In this document: piece by piece, positions 57,831-64,000 of the stretch
Layout: each line of letters begins with the position of its first letter
Numbering within the stretch: the stretch's first letter is position 1
Program-made: the position numbers and the translations under genes
Notes under the pieces: model-generated
Seen by the model: only the letters and a program-made list of their open reading frames with translations
Told to the model about the DNA's origin: nothing
Database searches by the model: none
From: Paraplanobispora takensis
Lineage (GTDB): Bacteria > Actinomycetota > Actinomycetes > Streptosporangiales > Streptosporangiaceae
Assembly: GCF_016863195.1 (NCBI RefSeq)
Contig: NZ_BOOK01000014.1
Span: 1 to 64,000, forward strand
Reading direction: 5' to 3'
Length of the DNA stretch: 64,000 nt

Positions 57831-58690
57831 GGCCGCCCTCCGCGGGGATACCAGGTGAAGTAGGCCTCCATGGTGTGGAACAGGTCGTAGGTGTCGACGT
57901 AGTCGGCCTTCCTGCCCTCGCCCGCCACGCCCATCATCAGCATGAAGTCCATGAAGCCGTGGGTGGCGTTGCCCGGCAGGTGCAGGCTGTCGAGGGTGAC
58001 CTCGGCCAGGCAGCCCTCGAGGTCGCCCGAGGCGATCCACTCCACGGCCCTGCGGTCGAACTCCGGATCCGGCCCGGTCGGCCCGAACTGGCGCGGCCCG
58101 CCGAGCTCCAGCGACAGGTGCCCGGTGCCGATGATCGCCACCCGGCTCTCGTCCGGCCAGTCCTCGACGATCCGGCGGATGGCCCGCCCCAGCTGCACGA
58201 ACCGCTCGGGCCGCGGCAGGGGAGGGGCGAAGATGTTGGTGTAGACGGGCACGATCGGCAGGTCGTTCTGCGGGCGCAGAGTGATGATCGGGCAGGTGAT
58301 GGAGTGGTCGATCCGCAGCTCGTTGGAGAAGGCCAGGTCGAACCCCGCGTCCAGCCCCTCCCGCAGCAGGTGCGCCGACAGCTCCTCGTGCCCGGTGAAC
58401 AGCATCCTCGGCAGGCCGAACTCGCGCTCCTCGTTGTAGAAGTTCGCGTCGTAGAAGGGCGCCTTGCCGATGAGGAACTGCGGCATGTTGTCCAGCCACA
58501 GCTGGTGGAAGTGGTCGGAGCCGACCATGACCAGCACGTCCGGGCGCGCCTCCGTCAGCGTCCGCCGGAACGCCTCCACCTTGCGCACCCACTCGTCGGC
58601 GAACGGAGGCCGGTCGTCGCCGGTGGCGGTGCTGGCGCGGAGGTAGAAGGGATGGTGGGTGGACGCGATCACCGCGACGACGTCAGCCAT
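57827..58690 (-). CDS. LigB-like catalytic subunit of extradiol ring-cleavage dioxygenase
   Basis: A 287-residue class III extradiol dioxygenase. Candidate iron ligands: His12 in STHHPF and His60 (or 62) in GSDHFHQ; the third ligand (Glu in LigB) lies near the C-terminal NATHGFMDFML region and could not be pinned down. Catalytic His in DHSITCPI near 128; other family segments are GIGHxS-like TGHLSLEL. It cleaves a catechol-type ring (protocatechuate, gallate or a heterocycle) in the cytosol. It overlaps the lyase gene by 8 bases and the alpha gene by 4. Confidence 0.85.
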   Translation of the reverse strand: MADVVAVIASTHHPFYLRASTATGDDRPPFADEWVRKVEAFRRTLTEARPDVLVMVGSDHFHQLWLDNMPQFLIGKAPFYDANFYNEEREFGLPRMLFTGHEELSAHLLREGLDAGFDLAFSNELRIDHSITCPIITLRPQNDLPIVPVYTNIFAPPLPRPERFVQLGRAIRRIVEDWPDESRVAIIGTGHLSLELGGPRQFGPTGPDPEFDRRAVEWIASGDLEGCLAEVTLDSLHLPGNATHGFMDFMLMMGVAGEGRKADYVDTYDLFHTMEAYFTWYPRGGRP

Positions 58691-59606
58691 GCGGGCCTCC
58701 GGGGGTGTACGGCTCGGGCGCGACGGACCGGGTGCCCCGGTCGACCGACAGGAAGATCTCGCCCGCCACCGGACGGCGCAGCTCCTCGGCGAGCTGGCCG
58801 ATCAGCCCGGCGGTCCGGGCGAGCAGGGCGAATCCGCGCAGCAGCTCCAGCGGCAGGCCCAGGTCGGCAAGCGCCGCGCCGCAGGTGCCCGCCCCGTTCA
58901 ACGGCAGCGTCCTGCCCAGCACCCGGGGGTGGACGCGGCCGATCGCGGCCAGCAGCGACAGGTGCGGGCCGAACAGGTCCTCCTCGGCGGCGATCCGCAT
59001 CAGCCGGGGGGTGCGCGGGTCGCCGTCCTTGTGCAGGTGGTGGCCCAGACCGGGGACGAGCCCGCCCTCCTTGCGCCGGGCGAGCACGGTCTCCAGGGCC
59101 AGGGCGTCCCATCCGGCCTCGTCCGCCGGCGGCGTGCCGTACCGTCCGAGGGCCTCGTGCAGGAAGCGGCCGCAGTCCTCGGTGACGCCCAGGAAGCGGG
59201 ACCCGCCGCCGAGCAGCCCGGCCGCCAGCGCGCCCTGGACCGAGTCGGGCGCCGACAGGTAGGTCAGCCGGGTCACGATCGCGGTCGGCGTGAACCCGTG
59301 GTCGGCCAGCGCGGCGAGCACGGCCTCGAACACCCGCACCTCCCCCGGGGAGGGCCGCCGCTGGGCCGCGAGCCGGAAGGCCAGCTCGCCGAACCCGACC
59401 GTGCCCATCACCTCCTCGGCCAGGTCGCACCCGAGCAGGGTGATCGAGGTCGGCGAGGACGCCCCGAGCGCGGTGGGGTAGGCGGGGTACTCCGGCCGGG
59501 CGGGGCGCCCCGGTGTGCCGGACGGGTCCGGGGTGCCCGGGGCGTCCGGCCGCTCAGGCCCGGCCCGGGAGTCACGCGCGTGCGGGGGGTCCGGCTGTTC
59601 AGGCAT
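58683..59606 (-). CDS. citrate synthase/citryl-CoA lyase family protein
   Basis: A 307-residue protein. About 45 N-terminal residues are Pro/Asp/Gly-rich. The core has the citrate-synthase-fold motif GLGHHLHKDGDPRTPRL (active-site His and substrate Arg region), plus VTEDCGRFLHEAL and GRTLPLNGAGTCGAAL. Its short length compared with citrate synthase (about 370-430) fits the citryl-CoA lyase or short (CitE-unrelated) subgroup. In this operon it may cleave a CoA-activated hydroxy acid made after ring opening (inference). ATG 59606 overlaps the CoA-transferase stop by 8 bases. Confidence 0.78.
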   Translation of the reverse strand: MPEQPDPPHARDSRAGPERPDAPGTPDPSGTPGRPARPEYPAYPTALGASSPTSITLLGCDLAEEVMGTVGFGELAFRLAAQRRPSPGEVRVFEAVLAALADHGFTPTAIVTRLTYLSAPDSVQGALAAGLLGGGSRFLGVTEDCGRFLHEALGRYGTPPADEAGWDALALETVLARRKEGGLVPGLGHHLHKDGDPRTPRLMRIAAEEDLFGPHLSLLAAIGRVHPRVLGRTLPLNGAGTCGAALADLGLPLELLRGFALLARTAGLIGQLAEELRRPVAGEIFLSVDRGTRSVAPEPYTPGGPHG

Positions 59607-60855
59607 GGCCGTCCTCTCCTGCGCCGTCCTCTCCTGCGCCGTCCTCTCCTGCGCCGTCCTCCTTCTCCGCGCCGCCTCCTTTGCCGGGACCGGCAAGCCA
59701 GGCGCGCAGCTCCGGGCCGTGCTCGTCGAGCTCCGGCGGGGGCAGCGCGTAGGCGGCCGGGGTCTCGGAGAAGCGGATCGGGTGGCGCGTGGTCGGCGTC
59801 GCGCGCCCGCCCTCGCCGACCTCGACGATCGGGTCGAGCCCGAAGCGCTCGGCCATCGCGAACCCGCCGTCGATGGTGTTGATCGGCCCGCTCGGCACCC
59901 CGGCCTCCACCAGCAGCTCGAACCACTCGACCGCGCCGCGCCGGGCCAGCCGCTCGACGAGGACGGGGCGCAGCTGCGCGCGGTTCTCGGTGCGGTCGGC
60001 GTTGTGGGCGAAGCGCGGGTCGTCGGCGACCTCGGGGACGCCCAGGACCTCGCAGAGCCTGCGGAACTGCCCGTCGTTGGCGGCGGTGACGATGAGGTCG
60101 TCGTCGGCGGTGGGCAGCGGCTCGTAGGGGAACACGCTCGGGTGCGCGTTGCCCATCCGGTACGGCACGACGCCCCCGGCCACGTACGCCGAGCTCTGGT
60201 TGACCAGCCCGCTCAGCGCCGACGACAGCAGGTCGACCTCCACGTGCTGCCCCCGGCCGGTGGCCTCGCGGTACCGGAGCGCGGCCAGGACGCCGATGAC
60301 GGCGTGGTTGCCCGCCATCACGTCGAAGACCGAGATCCCGGCCCGGTACGGCGGGCCGCCCGGATCGCCGGTCAGGCTCATCAGTCCGGAGACGGCCTGC
60401 ACCATCAGGTCGTAGCCGGGGACGCGCCGGCCGGCACCCGAGCCGAACCCGCTGATGGAGGCGTACACGATGCCGGGGTTGGCGGCGTGCACCGAGGCGA
60501 AGTCGAGGCCGTACCGGTGCAGCCCGCCCGGCTTGAAGTTCTCCACCAGCACGTCGGCGCGGCGGGCCAGCTCCCGCGCCGCCGCACCGCCGGTCTCGTC
60601 CCGCAGGTCCAGTGCGACGGACCGCTTGCCGCGGTTGACCCCGAGGTAGTAGGTCGAGACGCCGTCGCGCGCCGGGGGCGTCCAGGCCCGGGTGTCGTCC
60701 CCGCCCGGCGCCTCGACCTTGACGACGTCGGCTCCCATGTCCGCCAGGAGCATCGTGGCGTACGGCCCCGCCAGGACCCGGGAGAAGTCGGCCACCAGCA
60801 GGCCGGACAGCGGCCCGCTCCGGGCCCCTCCCTCCGCGACGGCGTCGTCTGTCAT
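59599..60855 (-). CDS. family III CoA-transferase (CaiB/BaiF)
   Basis: A 418-residue CoA-transferase with DFSRVLAGPYATMLLADMGADVVKVE at the start and PGYDLMVQAVSGLMSLTG carrying the catalytic Asp region. The C-terminus is a run of AGEDG repeats from a 15-bp DNA repeat. It transfers CoA between carboxylic acids. ATG 60855 is preferred because AAGGTGG lies 5 bases upstream and an IclR-like site lies just further out. It is the first gene of the catabolic operon, followed by the lyase, LigB and LigA genes. Confidence 0.88.
   Translation of the reverse strand: MTDDAVAEGGARSGPLSGLLVADFSRVLAGPYATMLLADMGADVVKVEAPGGDDTRAWTPPARDGVSTYYLGVNRGKRSVALDLRDETGGAAARELARRADVLVENFKPGGLHRYGLDFASVHAANPGIVYASISGFGSGAGRRVPGYDLMVQAVSGLMSLTGDPGGPPYRAGISVFDVMAGNHAVIGVLAALRYREATGRGQHVEVDLLSSALSGLVNQSSAYVAGGVVPYRMGNAHPSVFPYEPLPTADDDLIVTAANDGQFRRLCEVLGVPEVADDPRFAHNADRTENRAQLRPVLVERLARRGAVEWFELLVEAGVPSGPINTIDGGFAMAERFGLDPIVEVGEGGRATPTTRHPIRFSETPAAYALPPPELDEHGPELRAWLAGPGKGGGAEKEDGAGEDGAGEDGAGEDGHA
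59608..59660. repeat. tandem 15-bp repeat at CoA-transferase end
   Basis: GCCGTCCTCTCCTGC repeats at 59608-59622, 59623-59637 and 59638-59652, then a partial copy. In frame it encodes the AGEDG tail of the CoA-transferase, and it lies just upstream of the lyase start. Copy number is likely to vary. Confidence 0.85.
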
Positions 60856-60870
60856 CCGGCCCACCTTCGT

Positions 60871-60895
60871 GTCCGTATCACGGACAATCGTCCGT
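60871..60895. promoter_or_regulatory. IclR-type operator upstream of CoA-transferase operon
   Basis: GTCCGT at 60871-60876, ACGGAC at 60880-60885 and GTCCGT at 60890-60895 form two overlapping inverted repeats, including ACGGACAATCGTCCGT (60880-60895). It lies 16 bases before the CoA-transferase start, a repressor-like position. Confidence 0.65.
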
Positions 60896-60936
60896 ATCCG
60901 CGAGTCTGAGAGCACCTGCCTTACGCGTCAAGGGTC

Positions 60937-61006
60937 TTGACAGCGGGCTGGCGGCTATTCAGAGTGACGGCGAATAGAGCTGACCGTCAGACGGACGATC
61001 GTTCGC
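60937..61006 (+). promoter_or_regulatory. amidohydrolase promoter and second IclR-type operator
   Basis: TTGACA (60937-60942) and CAGAGT (60960-60965), 17 bases apart, form a plus-strand promoter. The dyad CTATTC/GAATAG (60955-60977) straddles the start point. ACGGACGATCGTTCGC (60991-61006) matches the operator at 60880-60895 in 13 of 16 positions. One regulator could therefore control both directions. Confidence 0.6.
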
Positions 61007-61053
61007 AAAACCGGCCTGCGCCGCCCGTCGAGGACACGGTGAGGAGCCCGACC

Positions 61054-62496
61054 ATGAACGATCGGATCACGTTCGAGAACGGACGGCCCGTGGTGTTCCG
61101 CGGCGGCACGGTCCTGCCGATGGACGGCCGGCGGGTGCTCGCCGACACCGACGTCCTCGTCGCCGGCGACCGCGTCGCCGCCGTCGGCCCCTGCCTGCAG
61201 GCGCCGCAGGACGCCGCCGAGATCGACGCTACCGGCGGGATCGTCATGCCCGGGATGATCGACACCCACCGGCACATGTGGCAGACCGCCATGCGCGGCT
61301 ACGGCGCGGACTGGACCCTGACCCAGTACTTCGTCTGGTACTACCTGGAGTACGGCAAGCTGTTCCGGCCCGAGGACGTGCACGCGGGCAACACGCTCGC
61401 CGCGATCGAGGCCCTCGACGCCGGGGTGACCACCGTCGTCGACTGGTCGCACGGCCTGCAGACCGTCGACCACGCAGACGCCGCCGCCGACGCGCTGCAG
61501 GCGGTGCCCGGCCGGTACGTGCTCGCCTACGGCAACCTCCAGCAGGCGCCCGCCGCGTGGGCGACCACGCCGGAGTTCCGCGACTTCGTGCGCCGCCGGA
61601 TCACCGGCGACGACATGTTCGGCTTCCAGATGGCCTTCGACGTTCTGGGCGACCCGGCCTTCCCCGAGAGGCCCGCCTTCGAGGTCGCCCGCGAGCTCGG
61701 CGTCGCGGTCACCACCCACGCCGGCGTGTGGGGGGCCACCGGCGACGACGGCATCCGGCTCATGCACGAGCACGGCTTCATGACTCCGCAGACGGTGTAC
61801 GTGCACGCGGCCACGCTGTCGGCCGACTCCTACCACCGCATCGCCGCCACCGGCGGGTCGGTCTCGGTCGCCACCGAGAGCGAGCAGAGCGCCGGGCAGG
61901 GCTACCCGCCCACCTGGGCCATCCGTGTGCACGGCATCCCGGTGTCGCTGTCGATGGACACCGGCGTCTGGTGGAGCGGCGACCTGTTCTCGGCCATGCG
62001 GGCCACGCTCGGCGCCGACCGCTCCCGCGAGCACATGGAGGCGCACGCCAAGGGCGACACCGTCACGCACTGCGGCCTGCGAGCCGACCAGGTCGTCGAG
62101 TGGGCGACCCGTGGCGGCGCCCGCGCGCTCGGCCGTGACGACCTGGGCCGCGTCGAGGCCGGCGGGAAGGCCGACCTCGTGCTCATCAAGAACGACAGCT
62201 CGCCCGTCTCGTTCCCGCTGCTCAACCCCTTCGGCCACGTCGCCTTCCAGGCCCAGCGCGCAGACGTGCACACCGTCGTCGTCGACGGCCGGGTGGTCAA
62301 GCACGGGCACCGCCTGCTCGGTGTCGACCTGGCCGCCGCCCGCCGCCAGGTGGAGCGCACGGTCGAGCACCTGCGCGGGGCCATGGGGGAGGAGGCCTGG
62401 CTCAAGGGCATGAACCCCGACATCCCCGAGACGAAGATCCTCGACAACCCGTACACCTACACCGACTACCGCAGCACCTCGACGCACCGGCGGTGA
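61054..62496 (+). CDS. amidohydrolase (cytosine/guanine deaminase-TRZ/ATZ like)
   Basis: A 480-residue metal-dependent amidohydrolase. GMIDTHRHMWQTAMRG (HxH motif near 66-72), VTTHAGVWG, VYVHAATLS and SMDTGVWWSGD supply the remaining His and Asp metal ligands, and GRVEAGGKADLVLI the small beta-sandwich. It resembles the chlorohydrolase/8-oxoguanine-deaminase group, but the usual Glu after the second His (HxAE) is absent (THAGVW). Deaminase versus hydrolase of another ring compound is undecided. It is divergent from the ring-cleavage operon and likely acts first, converting a heterocycle or amide into the ring substrate (inference). Confidence 0.82.
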   Translation: MNDRITFENGRPVVFRGGTVLPMDGRRVLADTDVLVAGDRVAAVGPCLQAPQDAAEIDATGGIVMPGMIDTHRHMWQTAMRGYGADWTLTQYFVWYYLEYGKLFRPEDVHAGNTLAAIEALDAGVTTVVDWSHGLQTVDHADAAADALQAVPGRYVLAYGNLQQAPAAWATTPEFRDFVRRRITGDDMFGFQMAFDVLGDPAFPERPAFEVARELGVAVTTHAGVWGATGDDGIRLMHEHGFMTPQTVYVHAATLSADSYHRIAATGGSVSVATESEQSAGQGYPPTWAIRVHGIPVSLSMDTGVWWSGDLFSAMRATLGADRSREHMEAHAKGDTVTHCGLRADQVVEWATRGGARALGRDDLGRVEAGGKADLVLIKNDSSPVSFPLLNPFGHVAFQAQRADVHTVVVDGRVVKHGHRLLGVDLAAARRQVERTVEHLRGAMGEEAWLKGMNPDIPETKILDNPYTYTDYRSTSTHRR

Positions 62497-62606
62497 GCGG
62501 GGCCCGGCACGGCATGAGGCCGCCGTCCGGGGAGCCGCCGTCCGGGCAGTCGCCGTCCGGGCAGTCGCAGCGGGCGGGAGGATCCCCGGGGCACCCCTTA
62601 GAGTGG

Positions 62607-62619
62607 ATCAGTCCGTTCG
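62607..62619 (+). promoter_or_regulatory. IclR half-site before the regulator gene
   Basis: ATCAGTCCGTTCG contains GTCCGT and resembles half of the operators at 60871-60895 and 60991-61006. It lies 19 bases before the IclR start, suggesting weak autoregulation. Confidence 0.4.
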
Positions 62620-62637
62620 AGCGAGCGAGGGGCGTCC

Positions 62638-63438
62638 ATGGCGCGTGCTGACACCGGCCCCGACTTCATCGAGGCCCTGGCCCGCGGCCTCGACGTCATC
62701 AGGGCCTTCCGGCCCGGACGCCCGGTCATGTCCCTGACCGAGGTGGCGACGGCCACGGGACTGGCCCGGCCGACGGCGCGCCGCATCCTGCTGACCCTGC
62801 GGGAGCTGGGATACGCCAGGACCGAGCAGGGCGGTTTCGCCCTCACCCCGCGCGTGCTGGAGCTGGGCGTGTCCTACGTGCGCTCGATGGGGCTGTGGGA
62901 GGTGGCCAGGCCGCACCTGGAGCGCCTGGTGGCGCAGACGCACGAGTCGTCGTCGATCGCCCAGCTGGACGGGTCGGACATCGTCTACGTGGCCCGCGTG
63001 GCCGTACCCAAGATCGTCACTCTGTCGGTGCAGATCGGCACGCGCTTCCCCGCGCTGCAGACCTCTCTCGGCAAGGTGCTGCTGGCCGCCCTGTCCCCGG
63101 CGGAGGCGGAGCGGGTCCTCGCCGAGCCGAGCCGGTCGGGCGTGGAGCCGCGCTGGCGGCCGTCGGCCGAGGAGCGCGAGGCGGCGCTGCGCACGGTGCG
63201 GGCCAGGGGCTGGGCGCTCACCGACGAGCAGCTCGCCCTGGGCATCCGGTCCGTGGCCGCCCCGCTGCGCGACGGCCTGGGCAACGTGATCGCGGCCGTC
63301 AACGTCAACGCGCACGCCGCGGAGACCTCCGTCGAGAAGCTGACCGAGGACTATCTGCCGCTGCTGCTGAAGACCGCCGGAGCGATCAGCGCCGACTGGG
63401 CGCTGTACGAGACGGTCCCGCAGGTCACGGCCTCCTGA
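62638..63438 (+). CDS. IclR family transcriptional regulator (PcaR/PobR-like)
   Basis: A 266-residue IclR protein with winged helix (FIEALARGLDVIRAFRPGRPVMSLTEVATATGLARPTARRIL, about 9-50) and an effector domain (about 80-250) ending with GIRSVAAPLRDGLGNVIAAVNV. SLGKVLLAAL and the Arg-rich helix are also typical. Relatives PcaR, PcaU and PobR control aromatic catabolism. With ACGGAC-type inverted repeats in the divergent promoter, it is the probable regulator of the amidohydrolase and dioxygenase operons. GAGGGGCGTCC precedes the ATG. Confidence 0.9.
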   Translation: MARADTGPDFIEALARGLDVIRAFRPGRPVMSLTEVATATGLARPTARRILLTLRELGYARTEQGGFALTPRVLELGVSYVRSMGLWEVARPHLERLVAQTHESSSIAQLDGSDIVYVARVAVPKIVTLSVQIGTRFPALQTSLGKVLLAALSPAEAERVLAEPSRSGVEPRWRPSAEEREAALRTVRARGWALTDEQLALGIRSVAAPLRDGLGNVIAAVNVNAHAAETSVEKLTEDYLPLLLKTAGAISADWALYETVPQVTAS

Positions 63439-63446
63439 CCTCCCCG

Positions 63447-63466
63447 CTCGCCCGCCGATCGGCGAG
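63447..63466. terminator. hairpin between convergent IclR and TetR genes
   Basis: CTCGCC (63447-63452) pairs with GGCGAG (63461-63466); flanking CCCC and GGGG extend the stem. A plausible shared terminator. Confidence 0.5.
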
Positions 63467-63481
63467 GGGCCGGTATGACGC

Positions 63482-64000
63482 TCAGGTCCCGGTGCGGGGC
63501 CAGGCGGCCAGGGCCAGTTCGGCCGTCTCGGTGAGCTCCGCCGCCGTGGCGCCGTCGCGGGCCCGCTGGGACATGCCCTGGATGACCGCGGCGAAGTAGG
63601 CGGCCAGGGCGCGGGGGTCGGCGGTGGCGGGAAGCTCGCCTTCGCGCCGCGCGGTCTCCAGGCGCGCCTCGAAGGCGGCCAGGTTCGCGTTGCGCAGGTC
63701 GCGCAGGAACGCCGCGACCCCGGCGTCCTGGACGGTGACGTTGGTGGCGGCGCTGATGGTCAGGCAGCCGGGCGGATGGCCGGGGCCGGGATAGAAGGCC
63801 GCCGCCTCGCGCAGGATGCGGCCGAACGCCTCGCGGGCGGTGGGCTCCTCCCGCAGGGCGGCGCCGGCGAACGCGCCGGCGGGGGAGCGGCCGTAGGCGT
63901 GGACCACCTCTTCGAACAGGGACTTCTTGTCTCCGAACGCCGCGTACAGGCTGCCGGGCTTGATGCCCATGACCCGGGTCAGCTCGCCGACGGACGTGGC
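63482..64000 (-). CDS. TetR family regulator (5' end beyond the window)
   Basis: 173 codons are visible; the frame stays open to the right edge. The visible part starts inside the TetR helix-turn-helix: VGELTRVMGIKPGSLYAAFGDKKSLFEEVV, where GSLYAAFGDKKSLF is the recognition helix and first core helix. The C-terminal ligand domain includes RAAFYPG-like AAAFYPGPGHPPGCLTI and the AAYFAAVIQGMSQ helix, as in AcrR/NemR relatives. The target is outside the window. Confidence 0.88.
   Translation of the reverse strand, partial: ATSVGELTRVMGIKPGSLYAAFGDKKSLFEEVVHAYGRSPAGAFAGAALREEPTAREAFGRILREAAAFYPGPGHPPGCLTISAATNVTVQDAGVAAFLRDLRNANLAAFEARLETARREGELPATADPRALAAYFAAVIQGMSQRARDGATAAELTETAELALAAWPRTGT

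Noticed and set aside
1-64000. tRNA, rRNA, insertion sequences, prophage or attachment sites
   Set aside because: Read through on both strands; no tRNA-like cloverleaf with conserved TTCGA arm, no rRNA signature, no transposase or integrase motif was found.

Overview
The window is chromosomal DNA of a very GC-rich actinomycete. Codons are strongly GC-biased at third positions, GTG starts are common, genes overlap as ATGA, GTGA or TGATG, and two short peptides carry the actinobacterial HVDxCxVASAxC leader motif. The gene style (WD40 arrays, BTAD/LuxR-type giant regulators, DUF574 methyltransferase, many LLM flavin enzymes) suggests Streptosporangiaceae (Nonomuraea or Streptosporangium type). 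That placement is inference. No rRNA, tRNA, transposase, phage gene, CRISPR array or replication origin was seen.

Layout. 0-8.3 kb: MetF-like reductase, a DUF3500 lipoprotein coupled to a NicO-type metal exporter, an HxlR regulator divergent from an NmrA-type oxidoreductase, and an SRPBCC-MFS-UspA operon. 8.5-17.5 kb: a WD40 protein, then a BTAD/AAA giant regulator divergent from a methyltransferase and an alpha/beta hydrolase-glycosyltransferase fusion, with SARP-like direct repeats between them. 17.6-25.1 kb: secreted small and collagen-like proteins, a shortened DUF1579-like gene, a multi-PAS/GAF histidine kinase, a hydrolase, a STAS protein and an aldo/keto reductase behind a MerR-type promoter.

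25.2-54.0 kb is the heart of the window: an organosulfur-scavenging island. It holds four stop-start-coupled LLM flavin monooxygenases, a Cys leader peptide with a flavin reductase, an AprA-like flavoprotein with an 8-Cys ferredoxin, and an amino-acid-type ABC importer. After these come an MFS pump, a beta-propeller enzyme, a sulfotransferase and a LanC-like protein. A TauD-type dioxygenase with its own Cys leader, an SsuABC-type importer and an Rrf2 regulator follow. A second operon has a GntR regulator, a second ferredoxin, a substrate-binding protein fused to a NosL-like domain, a permease, an ATPase, and a second AprA-like flavoprotein fused to HEAT repeats. A 17-bp element (YCTAC followed by a TRGG half) overlaps the promoters of most of these units and is a candidate operator of one sulfur regulon.

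54.1-64.0 kb: a DUF3800-like protein, an ECF sigma factor with a membrane partner, a DUF574 methyltransferase, and an aromatic-type catabolic operon (LigAB-like extradiol dioxygenase, citrate synthase/citryl-CoA lyase-like enzyme, family III CoA-transferase). The operon is divergent from an amidohydrolase and an IclR regulator, with IclR-like inverted repeats in the shared promoter. A TetR gene runs off the right edge.
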